In this document: positions 1 through 7,712 of the stretch, piece by piece
How positions within the stretch are numbered: the stretch's first letter is position 1
Layout of the letters: every line of letters starts with the position of its first letter
Origin: an uncultured Pseudomonadota bacterium
GTDB taxonomy: Bacteria > Myxococcota > UBA796
Reading direction: 5' to 3'
Assembly: GCA_913040875.1 (NCBI GenBank)
Contig: CAJWHX010000018.1
Coordinates: 1-16,616 of the forward strand
Length of the DNA: 16,616 bases
The notes under the pieces: model-generated
What the model saw: only the letters and a program-made list of their open reading frames with translations
Told to the model about the DNA's origin: nothing
Databases searched by the model: none
Position numbers and translations under genes: made by a program

Positions 1-729
1 ATGAATCTAATAAAGATGATTCTACAGATAATCGTTCCGTTGATGTGTGGGATGTATCTGCTCGCCGGTGGATTTATCCTGATTACCAATGCCAGCTTGG
101 TACCGGATGCTTTTGGTGTCATTTTGGAACAGGCGTTTGCTACCGAGTCTGCATTTGGTGGTCTCATTGGGGCATTGATTCAAGGATTCCGACGCGCGGC
201 ATTTTCCAACGAAGCGGGCGTTGGTTCTGCATCGATCGCACACTCGGCAGCTGCAACGAATGAGCCTGTCAGCGAAGGGATTGTTGCACTTTTAGAACCG
301 TTCATTGACACCATTATCGTTTGTACCATGACCGGATTGGTGGTTGTGGTGACGGGAGCTTACTTAGATACCTCACTCGATGGTGTGGCGATGACTTCAG
401 CCGCATTTGGGTCCGTAATACCATGGTTCCCAGTGGTGTTGTCAATTGCTGTGTTTTTCTTTGCCTTCTCGACGATGATTTCGTGGAGCTATTATGGTGA
501 ACGATGTGCAATTTACCTGTTTGGTGACAGTGCCTCTCGTCCATATAAGTTTGTATTCTTGTTCTTTATCATCATGGGATCAACCATTAAACTGGGCAAC
601 GTTCTCGATTTCAGCGATCTGATGATCTTGGGGATGGCCTTCCCGAACATTCTCGGGTTATTCTTGCTTTCTAGTAAGGTTCGGGGTGCACTGGATGATT
701 ACTGGACTCGAGTGGTGAAAGCGGACTGA
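1..729 (+). CDS. Alanine/glycine:cation symporter (AGCS family), C-terminal part
   Basis: Inner-membrane secondary transporter expected to import alanine or glycine with Na+ (or H+). Only about 242 residues are in the window; family members are usually about 450-540 residues, so the ATG at base 1 is probably an internal Met and the N-terminal half lies upstream. The AGCS signature is clear near residues 62-80: FRRAAFSNEAGVGSASIAHS, followed by an EP-x-x-x-G stretch and EPFIDTIIVCT. Five or so hydrophobic segments follow or flank it (around residues 8-28, 107-120, 140-160, 182-192 and 205-225). The gene ends in TGA and is followed 23 nt later by an intrinsic terminator, so it is the last gene of its transcript. 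Which amino acid is carried cannot be told from this half. The family call is secure. Confidence 0.93.
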   Translation: MNLIKMILQIIVPLMCGMYLLAGGFILITNASLVPDAFGVILEQAFATESAFGGLIGALIQGFRRAAFSNEAGVGSASIAHSAAATNEPVSEGIVALLEPFIDTIIVCTMTGLVVVVTGAYLDTSLDGVAMTSAAFGSVIPWFPVVLSIAVFFFAFSTMISWSYYGERCAIYLFGDSASRPYKFVFLFFIIMGSTIKLGNVLDFSDLMILGMAFPNILGLFLLSSKVRGALDDYWTRVVKAD

Positions 730-752
730 GTTGATTTTCTGAACCACGAAAG

Positions 753-782
753 AAGGGCATCCATTGGATGCCCTTTTGTTTT
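753..782 (+). terminator. Intrinsic (rho-independent) terminator of the symporter gene
   Basis: A perfect 10-bp stem, AAGGGCATCC (753-762) and GGATGCCCTT (766-775), closes a 3-nt loop and runs into TTTTGTTTT. It lies just downstream of the symporter stop codon and separates it from the MopE-like lipoprotein gene. Confidence 0.93.
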
Positions 783-810
783 GGGGTGCACGGATAGATT
801 TTGCTATTCT
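781..810 (+). promoter_or_regulatory. Candidate sigma70-type promoter of the MopE-like lipoprotein gene
   Basis: TTGGGG (781-786) and TATTCT (805-810) are separated by 18 nt, and the -10 is preceded by TGC, giving an extended -10 look. It sits directly after the upstream terminator and would give a leader of roughly 25 nt ending in the ribosome site GGAGAG (832-837). The match is by eye; the -35 is weak. Confidence 0.4.
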
Positions 811-840
811 AATTGCAATGAACAAAATGTTGGAGAGACC

Positions 841-3800
841 ATGAAAAATATGTTGATGGCATTTGTGCTGATGGCATGTCGCAATGAAGTTGATAAAACC
901 CAAGACGTAGAAGACGTTGAACCGGTTGTGGTAGATGCAGATGGCGATGGTTTTTCGGAAGAGGATGGAGACTGTGACGATAGAGATGCTCAGATATCTC
1001 CAAATGCCGTAGAAATTTGCGATGGGTTTGACAACAATTGCGATGGTGAAATCGATGAAGGTGTGACCCAAACCTTCTTTGCAGATGCCGATGGTGATGG
1101 CTTTGGAGATCCTGAAGATACATTAGAAGCCTGTGATGTCATTGAAGGGTATGTTGTCGGTGGAAACGATTGTGATGATGACAATGATACGGTGTTTCCT
1201 TCGGCTGAAGAACTTTGCGATGGATTGGACAATGATTGTGATGAGACCATTGATGAGGATGTCGGAGATCTCTTTTACATTGATGCCGATGGCGATGGCG
1301 TTGGAGATTCAGAACAGGTAGTGACACAGTGCGATCCCGAGTTGGGATTGGCTTCTGTGGGTGGAGACTGTGACGACAATGATCCGATGCGAACGCCGAA
1401 TGCCTTTGAGATCTGCGACGGTATCGACAATGATTGTGATGAGGATATTGATGAAGGGGTGATGACCACCTTTTATATTGATGCGGACGAAGATGGGTTT
1501 GGAGACCCCTCTCAGCCGATTGAAGACTGTACGCAGGAACAAAACTACTCTACCAATTCAGATGATTGCGACGATATCGATCCGATGGTCAATCCACTTG
1601 CTGATGAAGTGTGTGATGGTTTGGACAACGATTGCGACGGTTTCAACAATGAGGCAGGTGCACTTGGGGAGACAGTTTGGTATGAGGATACCGATGGGGA
1701 TGGATATGGAAATGTCGCCAGTCCACTTCCAGCCTGCGATCAACCGAGTGGCTTTGTCGCAAATTACGATGACTGTGACGACGGGAACATTCAAACCTCC
1801 CCCAATGCCTTTGAGGTTTGCGACGGGATTGACAACAATTGTGATGGCACCGTAGATGAGCCTGGTGCAACTGGAGAACAAACCTTCTACGCTGACTTGG
1901 ACGGAGATACATTTGGGGACCCCAACAATATCCAATTAGCTTGTACCCAACCCAATTTCTTTACGATCAATTCGGATGATTGTAACGATGCGAATGCAAC
2001 GGTATACCCAAATGCCACTGAAGTGTGTGATGGTCTAGACAACGATTGTGATGGTGATGCCGATACGGACGCTGTTGACGCAGTGTCTTATTTCTTGGAT
2101 GTGGACGGGGATGGCTACGGAGGATTGTCGTACACCGATTGTACACCGCCAACCGATGCCATGTATGTGGGTGGAGACTGCAACGATTCTGATCCTGTCC
2201 AAAATTTGGATGACGCAGATGGCGATGGATTTACCTCATGCGACAATGACTGTGATGACTTTGACGCCAATGAGAATCCAATGGTCATGTGGTATGTCGA
2301 CGTCGACGGAGATGGATTTGGAGACCCAACCAATTGCAATCTGTGTGAGCCAGCTAACTCATCTGATGTCCTAGACGGTACGGACTGCAATGACAGTGAC
2401 GCCACGGAAAACCCCAATGTGACATGGCATGCCGATAGTGATGGAGACACATTTGGCGATGCCGGATCTCTTTCTGTCTGTGTTCGAGCCAATAGTACCG
2501 ATGTACTGGACAATACGGATTGTGATGATACTGATGCCTCCGAGAACCCGACCGTTACATGGTATGCCGATGGTGATGGGGATGGTTTTGGAGATGTAGG
2601 CACGTCGTATGTCTGTGCGCGAAATGCCTCGACGGATGTGTTGGACAGTACAGATTGTGATGATTCGGACTCAACTGAAGATCCAACGGTAATGTGGCAT
2701 GCCGATAGCGATGGAGATGGTTTTGGAGACGGAAATAGTAGCAATGCCTGTGAGCGAGTGTCCTCTACAGACGTCTTGGACAGTACAGATTGTGATGATA
2801 CCGATGTCTCTGAAAACCCAAACGTGACGTGGTATGCCGATGCCGATAGTGATGGTTACGGTGACCCAAACAGTATGACTGTTTGCAACAGGGGTGCCTT
2901 GACGGATGTTCTCGATAATACAGATTGCGATGATGCCGATGCTTCTGAAAACCCGACCGTTACGTGGTACGCAGACACAGATGGGGATTCATACGGTGAC
3001 TCCAGTAACAGTACCGCCTGTGAAAGAGGAGTCTCAAGTGATGTGTTGGATGATACAGACTGTAATGATTCCGATGCCGGTCAAAACCCCAATGTGGTTT
3101 GGTATGCAGATACAGACGGGGACTCATTTGGTGACCCAAGCAACTGGACCCTTTGTTCACCGACAAGTGGCACGGATGTGTTGGACAATACAGATTGTGA
3201 TGATACGGATGTCTCCGAGAATCCGACCGTTACGTGGTATGCAGATACAGACGGGGATTCATACGGTGATTCCAGCAACAGCACCGTCTGCGAAAGATCA
3301 GCCTTAAGCGATGTATTGAACAACACAGACTGTGATGACACAGATGCAGGTGAATATCCTGGGGTGGTTTGGTACGTCGACGGCGATGGTGACACCTATG
3401 GGGCTACTCAGTCAGGTACGTGTGCTAGAGTTTCGAGTACAGACGTTCTAAACAATGTCGACTGTGATGATTCCAGTGCATTTCTGAATCCTGCCGATAC
3501 GGATGGAGATGGCTTATCAACCTGTTCTGGTGATTGCGATGATAGTGATTCGAGTCTAAACCAGACGGACGCCGATGGCGATGGGTACACCACATGTGAT
3601 GGAGATTGCAACGATTCCAATGGGTCGGAGTCACCAGTTGGGACTGAGGATTGTTCTGATGGTTTGGACAACGACTGCAATGGCATTGTCGATGATGGTC
3701 CTGTTGGTACAACCGAATGTCCAGCCAGTGCTTGTAGCGATGTGGAAACGGGCCTCGCTTATGTTGACCAAGGCTTGGGAAGTGGTCCGGATTGGTATTA

Positions 3801-4269
3801 CTGTGAGAACGATACCGATGGCGGTGGATGGATCCTTGCTTATTGGAACTCCTACGGTCACCACAGTTCCACTAGTGCAACCAATCGATCGTCTCTTGGA
3901 GACCTGAATACCCATGCCAAACTTGCCGACAGTGAAATCTCGGGCATCGCACTGGCTGGGTTTGGTGAGGTCATGGTAAAAGATCATCACACAACCACCA
4001 TTTATATAAAACGGTATACCACCGGTGCTTGGGGAACCTTTTCTTCAACCGGATGGACAAATCAACCCTTTGAATCGATGGACTCGAATGGAAATTGGCA
4101 ATCTGGGTGCAATGGACACAGAAACAATAGAGGTATATCTACCTATTCAGACAACAATGGTGGCTCTTGTCCGACGGTGTATCAAGGAACCAAAAAGTAC
4201 TTTGTGACGTGGCATACATACAACTACGCAAATGGTGTTGGCGGTGAATATGGAGTCTACGTTCGGTAA
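841..4269 (+). CDS. Large MopE-repeat lipoprotein with C-terminal fibrinogen/intelectin-like domain
   Basis: Predicted 1142-residue surface lipoprotein. The ATG at 841 is chosen over upstream in-frame starts because GGAGAG precedes it and it gives a short lipoprotein signal ending in a lipobox (LMAC, Cys13). Residues about 27-480 hold six long repeats of about 65 residues with DxDGDGxGD loops, DCDD and CDGxDNDCDG motifs, as in the 'putative metal-binding motif' of MopE-type proteins. Residues 484-843 are eight units of exactly 45 residues beginning WYAD/WHAD. Degenerate units and one last CDG-type repeat follow. From about residue 965 a different domain begins: YYCENDTDGGGW (Cys988, Trp997) matches the core of fibrinogen-like and intelectin-like lectin domains, and the protein ends EYGVYVR. 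By analogy the Asp-rich loops bind Ca2+ or another metal and act as a stalk presenting the C-terminal, possibly carbohydrate-binding, head; this role is inferred. The 3' end overlaps the convergent phosphatase gene by 13 bp. Confidence 0.88.
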   Translation: MKNMLMAFVLMACRNEVDKTQDVEDVEPVVVDADGDGFSEEDGDCDDRDAQISPNAVEICDGFDNNCDGEIDEGVTQTFFADADGDGFGDPEDTLEACDVIEGYVVGGNDCDDDNDTVFPSAEELCDGLDNDCDETIDEDVGDLFYIDADGDGVGDSEQVVTQCDPELGLASVGGDCDDNDPMRTPNAFEICDGIDNDCDEDIDEGVMTTFYIDADEDGFGDPSQPIEDCTQEQNYSTNSDDCDDIDPMVNPLADEVCDGLDNDCDGFNNEAGALGETVWYEDTDGDGYGNVASPLPACDQPSGFVANYDDCDDGNIQTSPNAFEVCDGIDNNCDGTVDEPGATGEQTFYADLDGDTFGDPNNIQLACTQPNFFTINSDDCNDANATVYPNATEVCDGLDNDCDGDADTDAVDAVSYFLDVDGDGYGGLSYTDCTPPTDAMYVGGDCNDSDPVQNLDDADGDGFTSCDNDCDDFDANENPMVMWYVDVDGDGFGDPTNCNLCEPANSSDVLDGTDCNDSDATENPNVTWHADSDGDTFGDAGSLSVCVRANSTDVLDNTDCDDTDASENPTVTWYADGDGDGFGDVGTSYVCARNASTDVLDSTDCDDSDSTEDPTVMWHADSDGDGFGDGNSSNACERVSSTDVLDSTDCDDTDVSENPNVTWYADADSDGYGDPNSMTVCNRGALTDVLDNTDCDDADASENPTVTWYADTDGDSYGDSSNSTACERGVSSDVLDDTDCNDSDAGQNPNVVWYADTDGDSFGDPSNWTLCSPTSGTDVLDNTDCDDTDVSENPTVTWYADTDGDSYGDSSNSTVCERSALSDVLNNTDCDDTDAGEYPGVVWYVDGDGDTYGATQSGTCARVSSTDVLNNVDCDDSSAFLNPADTDGDGLSTCSGDCDDSDSSLNQTDADGDGYTTCDGDCNDSNGSESPVGTEDCSDGLDNDCNGIVDDGPVGTTECPASACSDVETGLAYVDQGLGSGPDWYYCENDTDGGGWILAYWNSYGHHSSTSATNRSSLGDLNTHAKLADSEISGIALAGFGEVMVKDHHTTTIYIKRYTTGAWGTFSSTGWTNQPFESMDSNGNWQSGCNGHRNNRGISTYSDNNGGSCPTVYQGTKKYFVTWHTYNYANGVGGEYGVYVR
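2290..3369 (+). repeat. Eight tandem 135-nt in-frame repeats (45 aa each)
   Basis: Conserved Trp codons fall at 2290, 2425, 2560, 2695, 2830, 2965, 3100 and 3235, with the next at 3370: every interval is exactly 135 nt. Each unit encodes W-[YH]-x-D-x-D-x-D-x-[FY]-G-D, a Cys, then a TDVLDNTDCDD-like stretch and an N/D-P turn. The unit starting at 3370 is shortened and degenerate. The array lies inside the MopE-like gene and never breaks frame. Confidence 0.95.
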
Positions 4270-5033
4270 GAACCCATATCGTTGAACATGGAGTCCCACA
4301 AACTCTGTGAGTTTGCAGATAGCACTCTGGGGGTTTGAATACTCATCGGACTCCCATCCAGCTGTGTACAGACCCCTCCGGCTTCTTGAATCAGAAGTAG
4401 ACCGGCTGCAGCATCCCACGGTTGCAAGCCGATTTCCCAGTAGCCATCCAATCGACCACAGGCGACATAGGCCATGTCCAATGTCGCGGCACCCATCCGG
4501 CGAATCCCCCGAGACTGAATCAGAAATGGTTGGATGCCGTCTAGCAACTCTTCTGCACGCTCGGCTCTGTCATACGGGAATCCAGTAGCCAAAACGGCAT
4601 CTTCAAGTTCGCATTCATCGGAGCCTCGTATCGGAACATCGTTGAGGAAGGCACCACCACCTTTGATAGCCGAGAAGAGTTCATCCTTGCTCGGGTCATA
4701 GGTCACCGCCACGACAATTTCTCCATCCCACTCCAACGCAATCGATACGGCAAAGTGGGGGATTCCCTGTACAAAGTTGGTGGTTCCGTCAATCGGATCA
4801 ACAATCCAGCGTGTTGTGGCATCATTCGCCCCACCCATTTCTTCGGCAAAGATTGGAATCTCGGGGGTGTGTTCCATCAAGTAATCGCGTATCAACTGCT
4901 CAGCATGCTCATCCAAGTTGGAGACGAGGTCTTTGCAACCCTTCTTATCCACTCGAGTTGGACGGTGTTGGACGATGTGTTTTCCGACTTGATAAGCGAT
5001 TGTTTTCGCATGTTGTAGAAGTGTGTTTTTCAT
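4257..5033 (-). CDS. Inositol monophosphatase family protein (SuhB-like)
   Basis: Cytosolic Mg2+-dependent phosphatase of the IMPase/FIG superfamily, expected to hydrolyse myo-inositol phosphates or related sugar phosphates; SuhB members also have a role in rRNA transcription. Length is 258 residues, normal for the family. Metal ligands are all present: Glu64 in FAEEMGG, Asp79 and Asp82 in WIVDPIDGTTNF, and Asp207 in QPWDAAAG; GAATLDMAYVACGRLDGYWE (residues 181-200) is the family's C-terminal signature. The start at 5033 (MKNTLLQ) is preferred because GAG lies 7 nt upstream; an in-frame ATG at 5045 has no ribosome site, and a longer frame back to 5159 adds a non-conserved extension. It is divergent from the ACT-domain gene, and its stop lies inside the end of the convergent MopE-like gene. 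Substrate cannot be decided from sequence. Confidence 0.93.
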   Translation of the reverse strand: MKNTLLQHAKTIAYQVGKHIVQHRPTRVDKKGCKDLVSNLDEHAEQLIRDYLMEHTPEIPIFAEEMGGANDATTRWIVDPIDGTTNFVQGIPHFAVSIALEWDGEIVVAVTYDPSKDELFSAIKGGGAFLNDVPIRGSDECELEDAVLATGFPYDRAERAEELLDGIQPFLIQSRGIRRMGAATLDMAYVACGRLDGYWEIGLQPWDAAAGLLLIQEAGGVCTQLDGSPMSIQTPRVLSANSQSLWDSMFNDMGSYRT

Positions 5034-5076
5034 ATCGATTCTCATACTTTGGACTGGTGCACTTAACATTTTGATT

Positions 5077-5091
5077 GATACTTTGAGTATC
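5077..5091. promoter_or_regulatory. Short perfect inverted repeat in the divergent intergenic region
   Basis: GATACT-TTG-AGTATC is a perfect 6-bp inverted repeat with a 3-nt centre, lying between the start of the phosphatase gene and the divergent ACT-domain gene. Its position would suit an operator for either gene. No clear promoter hexamers could be assigned around it, and arms of this length can occur by chance. Confidence 0.25.
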
Positions 5092-5138
5092 TGAAAGCTG
5101 AATAAATTCAGGGGATACAAATCGTGATAGGGTTTATC

Positions 5139-5540
5139 ATGCCCCAAACCAACCTCCAAACCCTCCTAGCCACGCTCTCGCCATCTCTAAATCCAAAGGA
5201 GATGGTGTTCTGTTGCCTTGGCGGGTTTCCCAATCTATCTGAGTTGCCGACGCCGCCCTTCGCTTTCATCAAAGAAGAAGAGGGATGGACTGTCATTCTT
5301 GAGAAAGAAATGGCAGATACACTAGGCTGGATCTACACTGGTGTCTTTTGCCAAATCACGCTTGAAGTTCACTCGAGTCTAGAAGCAGTAGGGCTCACAG
5401 CGATTGTCGCAACTGAACTGACCAAACAGAATATTTCAGCCAATGTGGTAGCGGCGACGTTCCACGATCATGTTTTCGTGCCGGCGGATCGATCGGGCGA
5501 TGCGCTAATATGTCTACAATCTATTCAAGCAAAAAGTTGA
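5139..5540 (+). CDS. Stand-alone ACT-domain protein (amino-acid-binding regulatory type)
   Basis: A 133-residue cytosolic protein resembling the small stand-alone ACT-domain proteins that pair an N-terminal ACT-like half (LLATLSPSLNPKEMVFCCL, then FAFIKEEEGWTVIL) with a C-terminal ACT half. The most recognisable block is LEVHSSLEAVGLTAIV (residues 75-90), followed by ISANVVAATFHDHVFVP (residues 99-115), which fits the ligand-binding turn and beta strand of such proteins. ACT domains bind small effectors, usually amino acids; the ligand is unknown here. The ATG at 5139 is preferred, with GATAGGG 6 nt upstream; a GTG at 5124 with AGGGGA ahead of it would add five residues and cannot be excluded. 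The LRR gene follows after 57 nt on the same strand and may be co-transcribed. Confidence 0.82.
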   Translation: MPQTNLQTLLATLSPSLNPKEMVFCCLGGFPNLSELPTPPFAFIKEEEGWTVILEKEMADTLGWIYTGVFCQITLEVHSSLEAVGLTAIVATELTKQNISANVVAATFHDHVFVPADRSGDALICLQSIQAKS

Positions 5541-5597
5541 TTGACTTTGATAGGCTGATGGATGTTTCTCACCTCCTCTTTATTTCGGTAGCCGTAT

Positions 5598-6617
5598 ATG
5601 TCTGTCATTTGCCCCCGTTGCGAGAGTTCTAACCCTGGGTCCTTACGGTACTGTGACTACTGTGGGTATGAACTGATATCTGAGGTTCCGGCTCCGACTA
5701 TTCAGGAACCCGCAACGCCCCAATACCAAGATGACAGAGTGATCTCAAAGAAAGATCTTTCGAAGGCTGAGCCCATCATCGAGCATGGTCCATTTCGGGA
5801 GGCCGAACGTTGGGCGGAACTGGGTACATTTCTCAATGAGCACCTCCCGGGTTTTACTGTTGAGGATGTACAGGACATAGGCGAAACAAAACGTAGAGTG
5901 ACCGATGTTACTGAGCTGGATTTGTCCGATTGTGAACTGAAAGATCTACCAGAGTGTTTGGAGTTGTTGACGCAGCTCGAATCTATAGATGTGTCTGGAA
6001 ATAAGTTTAAAACGGTACCTGTAGTCCTAAGAACATTGACCACTTTGAAGGAAATCGAACTGTGTGACAACAAACTTAAAACCCTACCGGAGTGGTTGTT
6101 AGATCTGGATCAAGTCATCGATTTGGACGTGTCTGACAACAAGTTTAAAGAGTTTCCACCGGTCATCTGTGCGATGACTCAACTAAAGGTATTGGACATA
6201 TCGACCAACGAACTGACTGTATTGCCCTACAACATTGGTCAGTTAATTCATCTTCAAGACTTAGATGTATCGTCCAATGGATTGACAATGTTGACAATTT
6301 CTTTCCCAAAACTTACGGCGTTACATGAACTCGATCTCAGTGGTAATAAGCTGAGTTTTTTGCCAACGGGCTTTGAAAAAATGACTGAGATTGTATCGCT
6401 TGATTTGGGGAGTAACAACTTAGTTAGTCTACCAGAAGAGATGGGCGAGTGGAGTCAACTGACCTCTTTCTCCATATTTCTCAACCCGATTTCATCGGAC
6501 AGTATCCCGCCCAATCTACAGAAATTGAACGAAGCGAATAAGGGTTGTTGGACTTGTCTTGTGTGGTTTATTCTGTTGCCGCCGTTTCTCATGTTTCTTG
6601 TGGAGATCTTTGAGTAA
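5598..6617 (+). CDS. Zinc-ribbon, leucine-rich-repeat, C-terminal transmembrane protein
   Basis: 339 residues with three parts. Residues 5-22 form a zinc ribbon (CPRC and CDYC: Cys5, Cys8, Cys19, Cys22). A linker (about 25-100) leads to a leucine-rich-repeat solenoid: eight consecutive repeats of exactly 23 residues from 104 to 287 of the LxxLDLSxNxLxxLPxxxxxLxx type, plus a degenerate ninth to about 310. A single hydrophobic segment at about 319-336 (LVWFILLPPFLMFLVEIF) ends the protein. There is no signal peptide, so the zinc ribbon and LRR are predicted to face the cytosol with the C-terminus as a tail anchor; this topology is inferred. The likely role is protein-protein interaction at the membrane; partner unknown. 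The start at 5598 has only a weak ribosome site (GGTAG). Its stop is 14 bp from the convergent lipoprotein gene, with no terminator visible between. Confidence 0.85.
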   Translation: MSVICPRCESSNPGSLRYCDYCGYELISEVPAPTIQEPATPQYQDDRVISKKDLSKAEPIIEHGPFREAERWAELGTFLNEHLPGFTVEDVQDIGETKRRVTDVTELDLSDCELKDLPECLELLTQLESIDVSGNKFKTVPVVLRTLTTLKEIELCDNKLKTLPEWLLDLDQVIDLDVSDNKFKEFPPVICAMTQLKVLDISTNELTVLPYNIGQLIHLQDLDVSSNGLTMLTISFPKLTALHELDLSGNKLSFLPTGFEKMTEIVSLDLGSNNLVSLPEEMGEWSQLTSFSIFLNPISSDSIPPNLQKLNEANKGCWTCLVWFILLPPFLMFLVEIFE

Positions 6618-6631
6618 CTCAGGGGGACGAT

Positions 6632-7687
6632 TCATTGCTTGAATCCATTGAAATACACGATGTATTCGATTGTTCCATAAGGTGTTGGAATCATCACTCG
6701 CCATATAAAACTGATGTCATGATAGGGACCGAAATTGGCTGGTGCAAGTGTTGTGACATATCCTAGTACCCCACTGGAACTGAGTGTATTTGGAGCAAAA
6801 GTTTGATCAATTATTGTTCCATTGGGTAAGGTTATGGAACTGGTACCAAACAATACAGCATAGTCTGCTGAAGCATATGGATTGGCATAGGTAACACCAA
6901 GATCAAACTCGAAGTCAAAAGAGGCTCCGGTACCAGTTGTACAGGAGGTTGTGAAGGCAATATCTCCAAGTGAAGACATAAATGCGGATGTGGTTGTCGT
7001 ACATAAAACGGTACTGTTGATTGAACTTTGAAAGGTTAAGTCCAGATCGTATATTCCGGAAAAGATGGCAGGGTCACAGCTTGGACAATTGGTATTTGGA
7101 TTGTCACCCCAATCCCAAAAATCACCGGTATCCTCACTCAATCCATCATCTGTGGGGTCGGTTCCATTGGCAACCTCATCCCCATCGGAAATCCCATCAT
7201 CATCTGAATCATCATCTGTTGGATCTGTACCTTGATTGATTTCATCACCGTCGGTTAGACCATCATCATCACTGTCTGTATCGTTTGGATCTGTGCCAAT
7301 TATCAATTCATTACCATCAGAGATACCGTCATCATCTGAATCAGAGTCCTTTGGGTCAGTACCTACTGTGAGTTCATCCCCATCAGTGATTCCATCATCG
7401 TCAGAGTCGGAGTCATTGGGGTCTGTGCCATTGTCTATTTCATCGTTGTCTGAGATTCCATCATCGTCTGAATCTGAGTCGACTAGGTCGGTAGTATCAT
7501 CGTCATTGCCTTGTTCATCTTCACTATTCGTATCGGAATCGTTTGAATCATTTGGGGTTGAGGAGTTTGTACCCTCTTGCTGAGATTCTTCTGTTGATGT
7601 ATCTATATCGTCTGTGACAGTTCCATCTTTAGAGTCTACCGGTGTTGTTCGACATGCAAATAGTGCTAGTAGGGTAATGGTTCTCAT
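6632..7687 (-). CDS. Lipoprotein with five calcium-type 22-aa repeats, paralogue A
   Basis: Predicted 351-residue lipoprotein. The start at 7687 gives a very short signal, MRTITLLALFAC, with lipobox LFAC (Cys12) and GGAG 7 nt upstream; the open frame extends back to 7861 but that extension overlaps the neighbour and lacks a signal. Residues 13-69 are a low-complexity Ser/Thr/Asp/Glu linker. Residues 70-179 are five repeats of 22 residues, DSDSDDDGxxDxxE...GTDPx, the thrombospondin type-3 / Ca2+-binding style. Residues about 186-351 form a non-repetitive domain beginning EDTGDFWDWGDNPN and CPSC (Cys201, Cys204), rich in beta-type sequence; I recognise no named family. The upstream gene is a clear paralogue with the same layout, 25 nt away. 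Probably outer-membrane or surface located; function unknown. Confidence 0.87.
   Translation of the reverse strand: MRTITLLALFACRTTPVDSKDGTVTDDIDTSTEESQQEGTNSSTPNDSNDSDTNSEDEQGNDDDTTDLVDSDSDDDGISDNDEIDNGTDPNDSDSDDDGITDGDELTVGTDPKDSDSDDDGISDGNELIIGTDPNDTDSDDDGLTDGDEINQGTDPTDDDSDDDGISDGDEVANGTDPTDDGLSEDTGDFWDWGDNPNTNCPSCDPAIFSGIYDLDLTFQSSINSTVLCTTTTSAFMSSLGDIAFTTSCTTGTGASFDFEFDLGVTYANPYASADYAVLFGTSSITLPNGTIIDQTFAPNTLSSSGVLGYVTTLAPANFGPYHDISFIWRVMIPTPYGTIEYIVYFNGFKQ
7151..7480 (-). repeat. Five 66-nt repeats coding for 22-aa Asp-rich calcium-type motifs (paralogue A)
   Basis: The conserved Gly of each DDDG motif falls at residues 77, 99, 121, 143 and 165, an exact 22-residue spacing. Each repeat carries an EF-loop-like DxDxDDDGxxDxxE followed by GTDP. 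Confidence 0.9.
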
Positions 7688-7712
7688 GTAATGACTCCAC
7701 GTGTGAGTTTGT

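Noticed and set aside
2115..2744. Long minus-strand open frames (up to 209 residues) opposite the MopE-like repeats, rich in Ser-Pro repeats
   Set aside because: They are mirror products of the GAT/GAC-rich periodic plus-strand code, with no ribosome site and no family resemblance; the plus-strand gene has lipobox, domains and start signal.
2290..3369. MopE-type kynurenine/His copper site, suggested by WHAD in two repeat units
   Set aside because: The known copper site of Methylococcus MopE uses a modified Trp with His two residues on and a second distant His; here His directly follows Trp and only in two units, so only the generic repeat similarity is claimed.
2290..3369. CRISPR array, from the regular spacing of repeats
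   Set aside because: The period is 135 nt, the frame is open throughout and the repeats code for MopE-type motifs; no short identical repeats with unique spacers exist.
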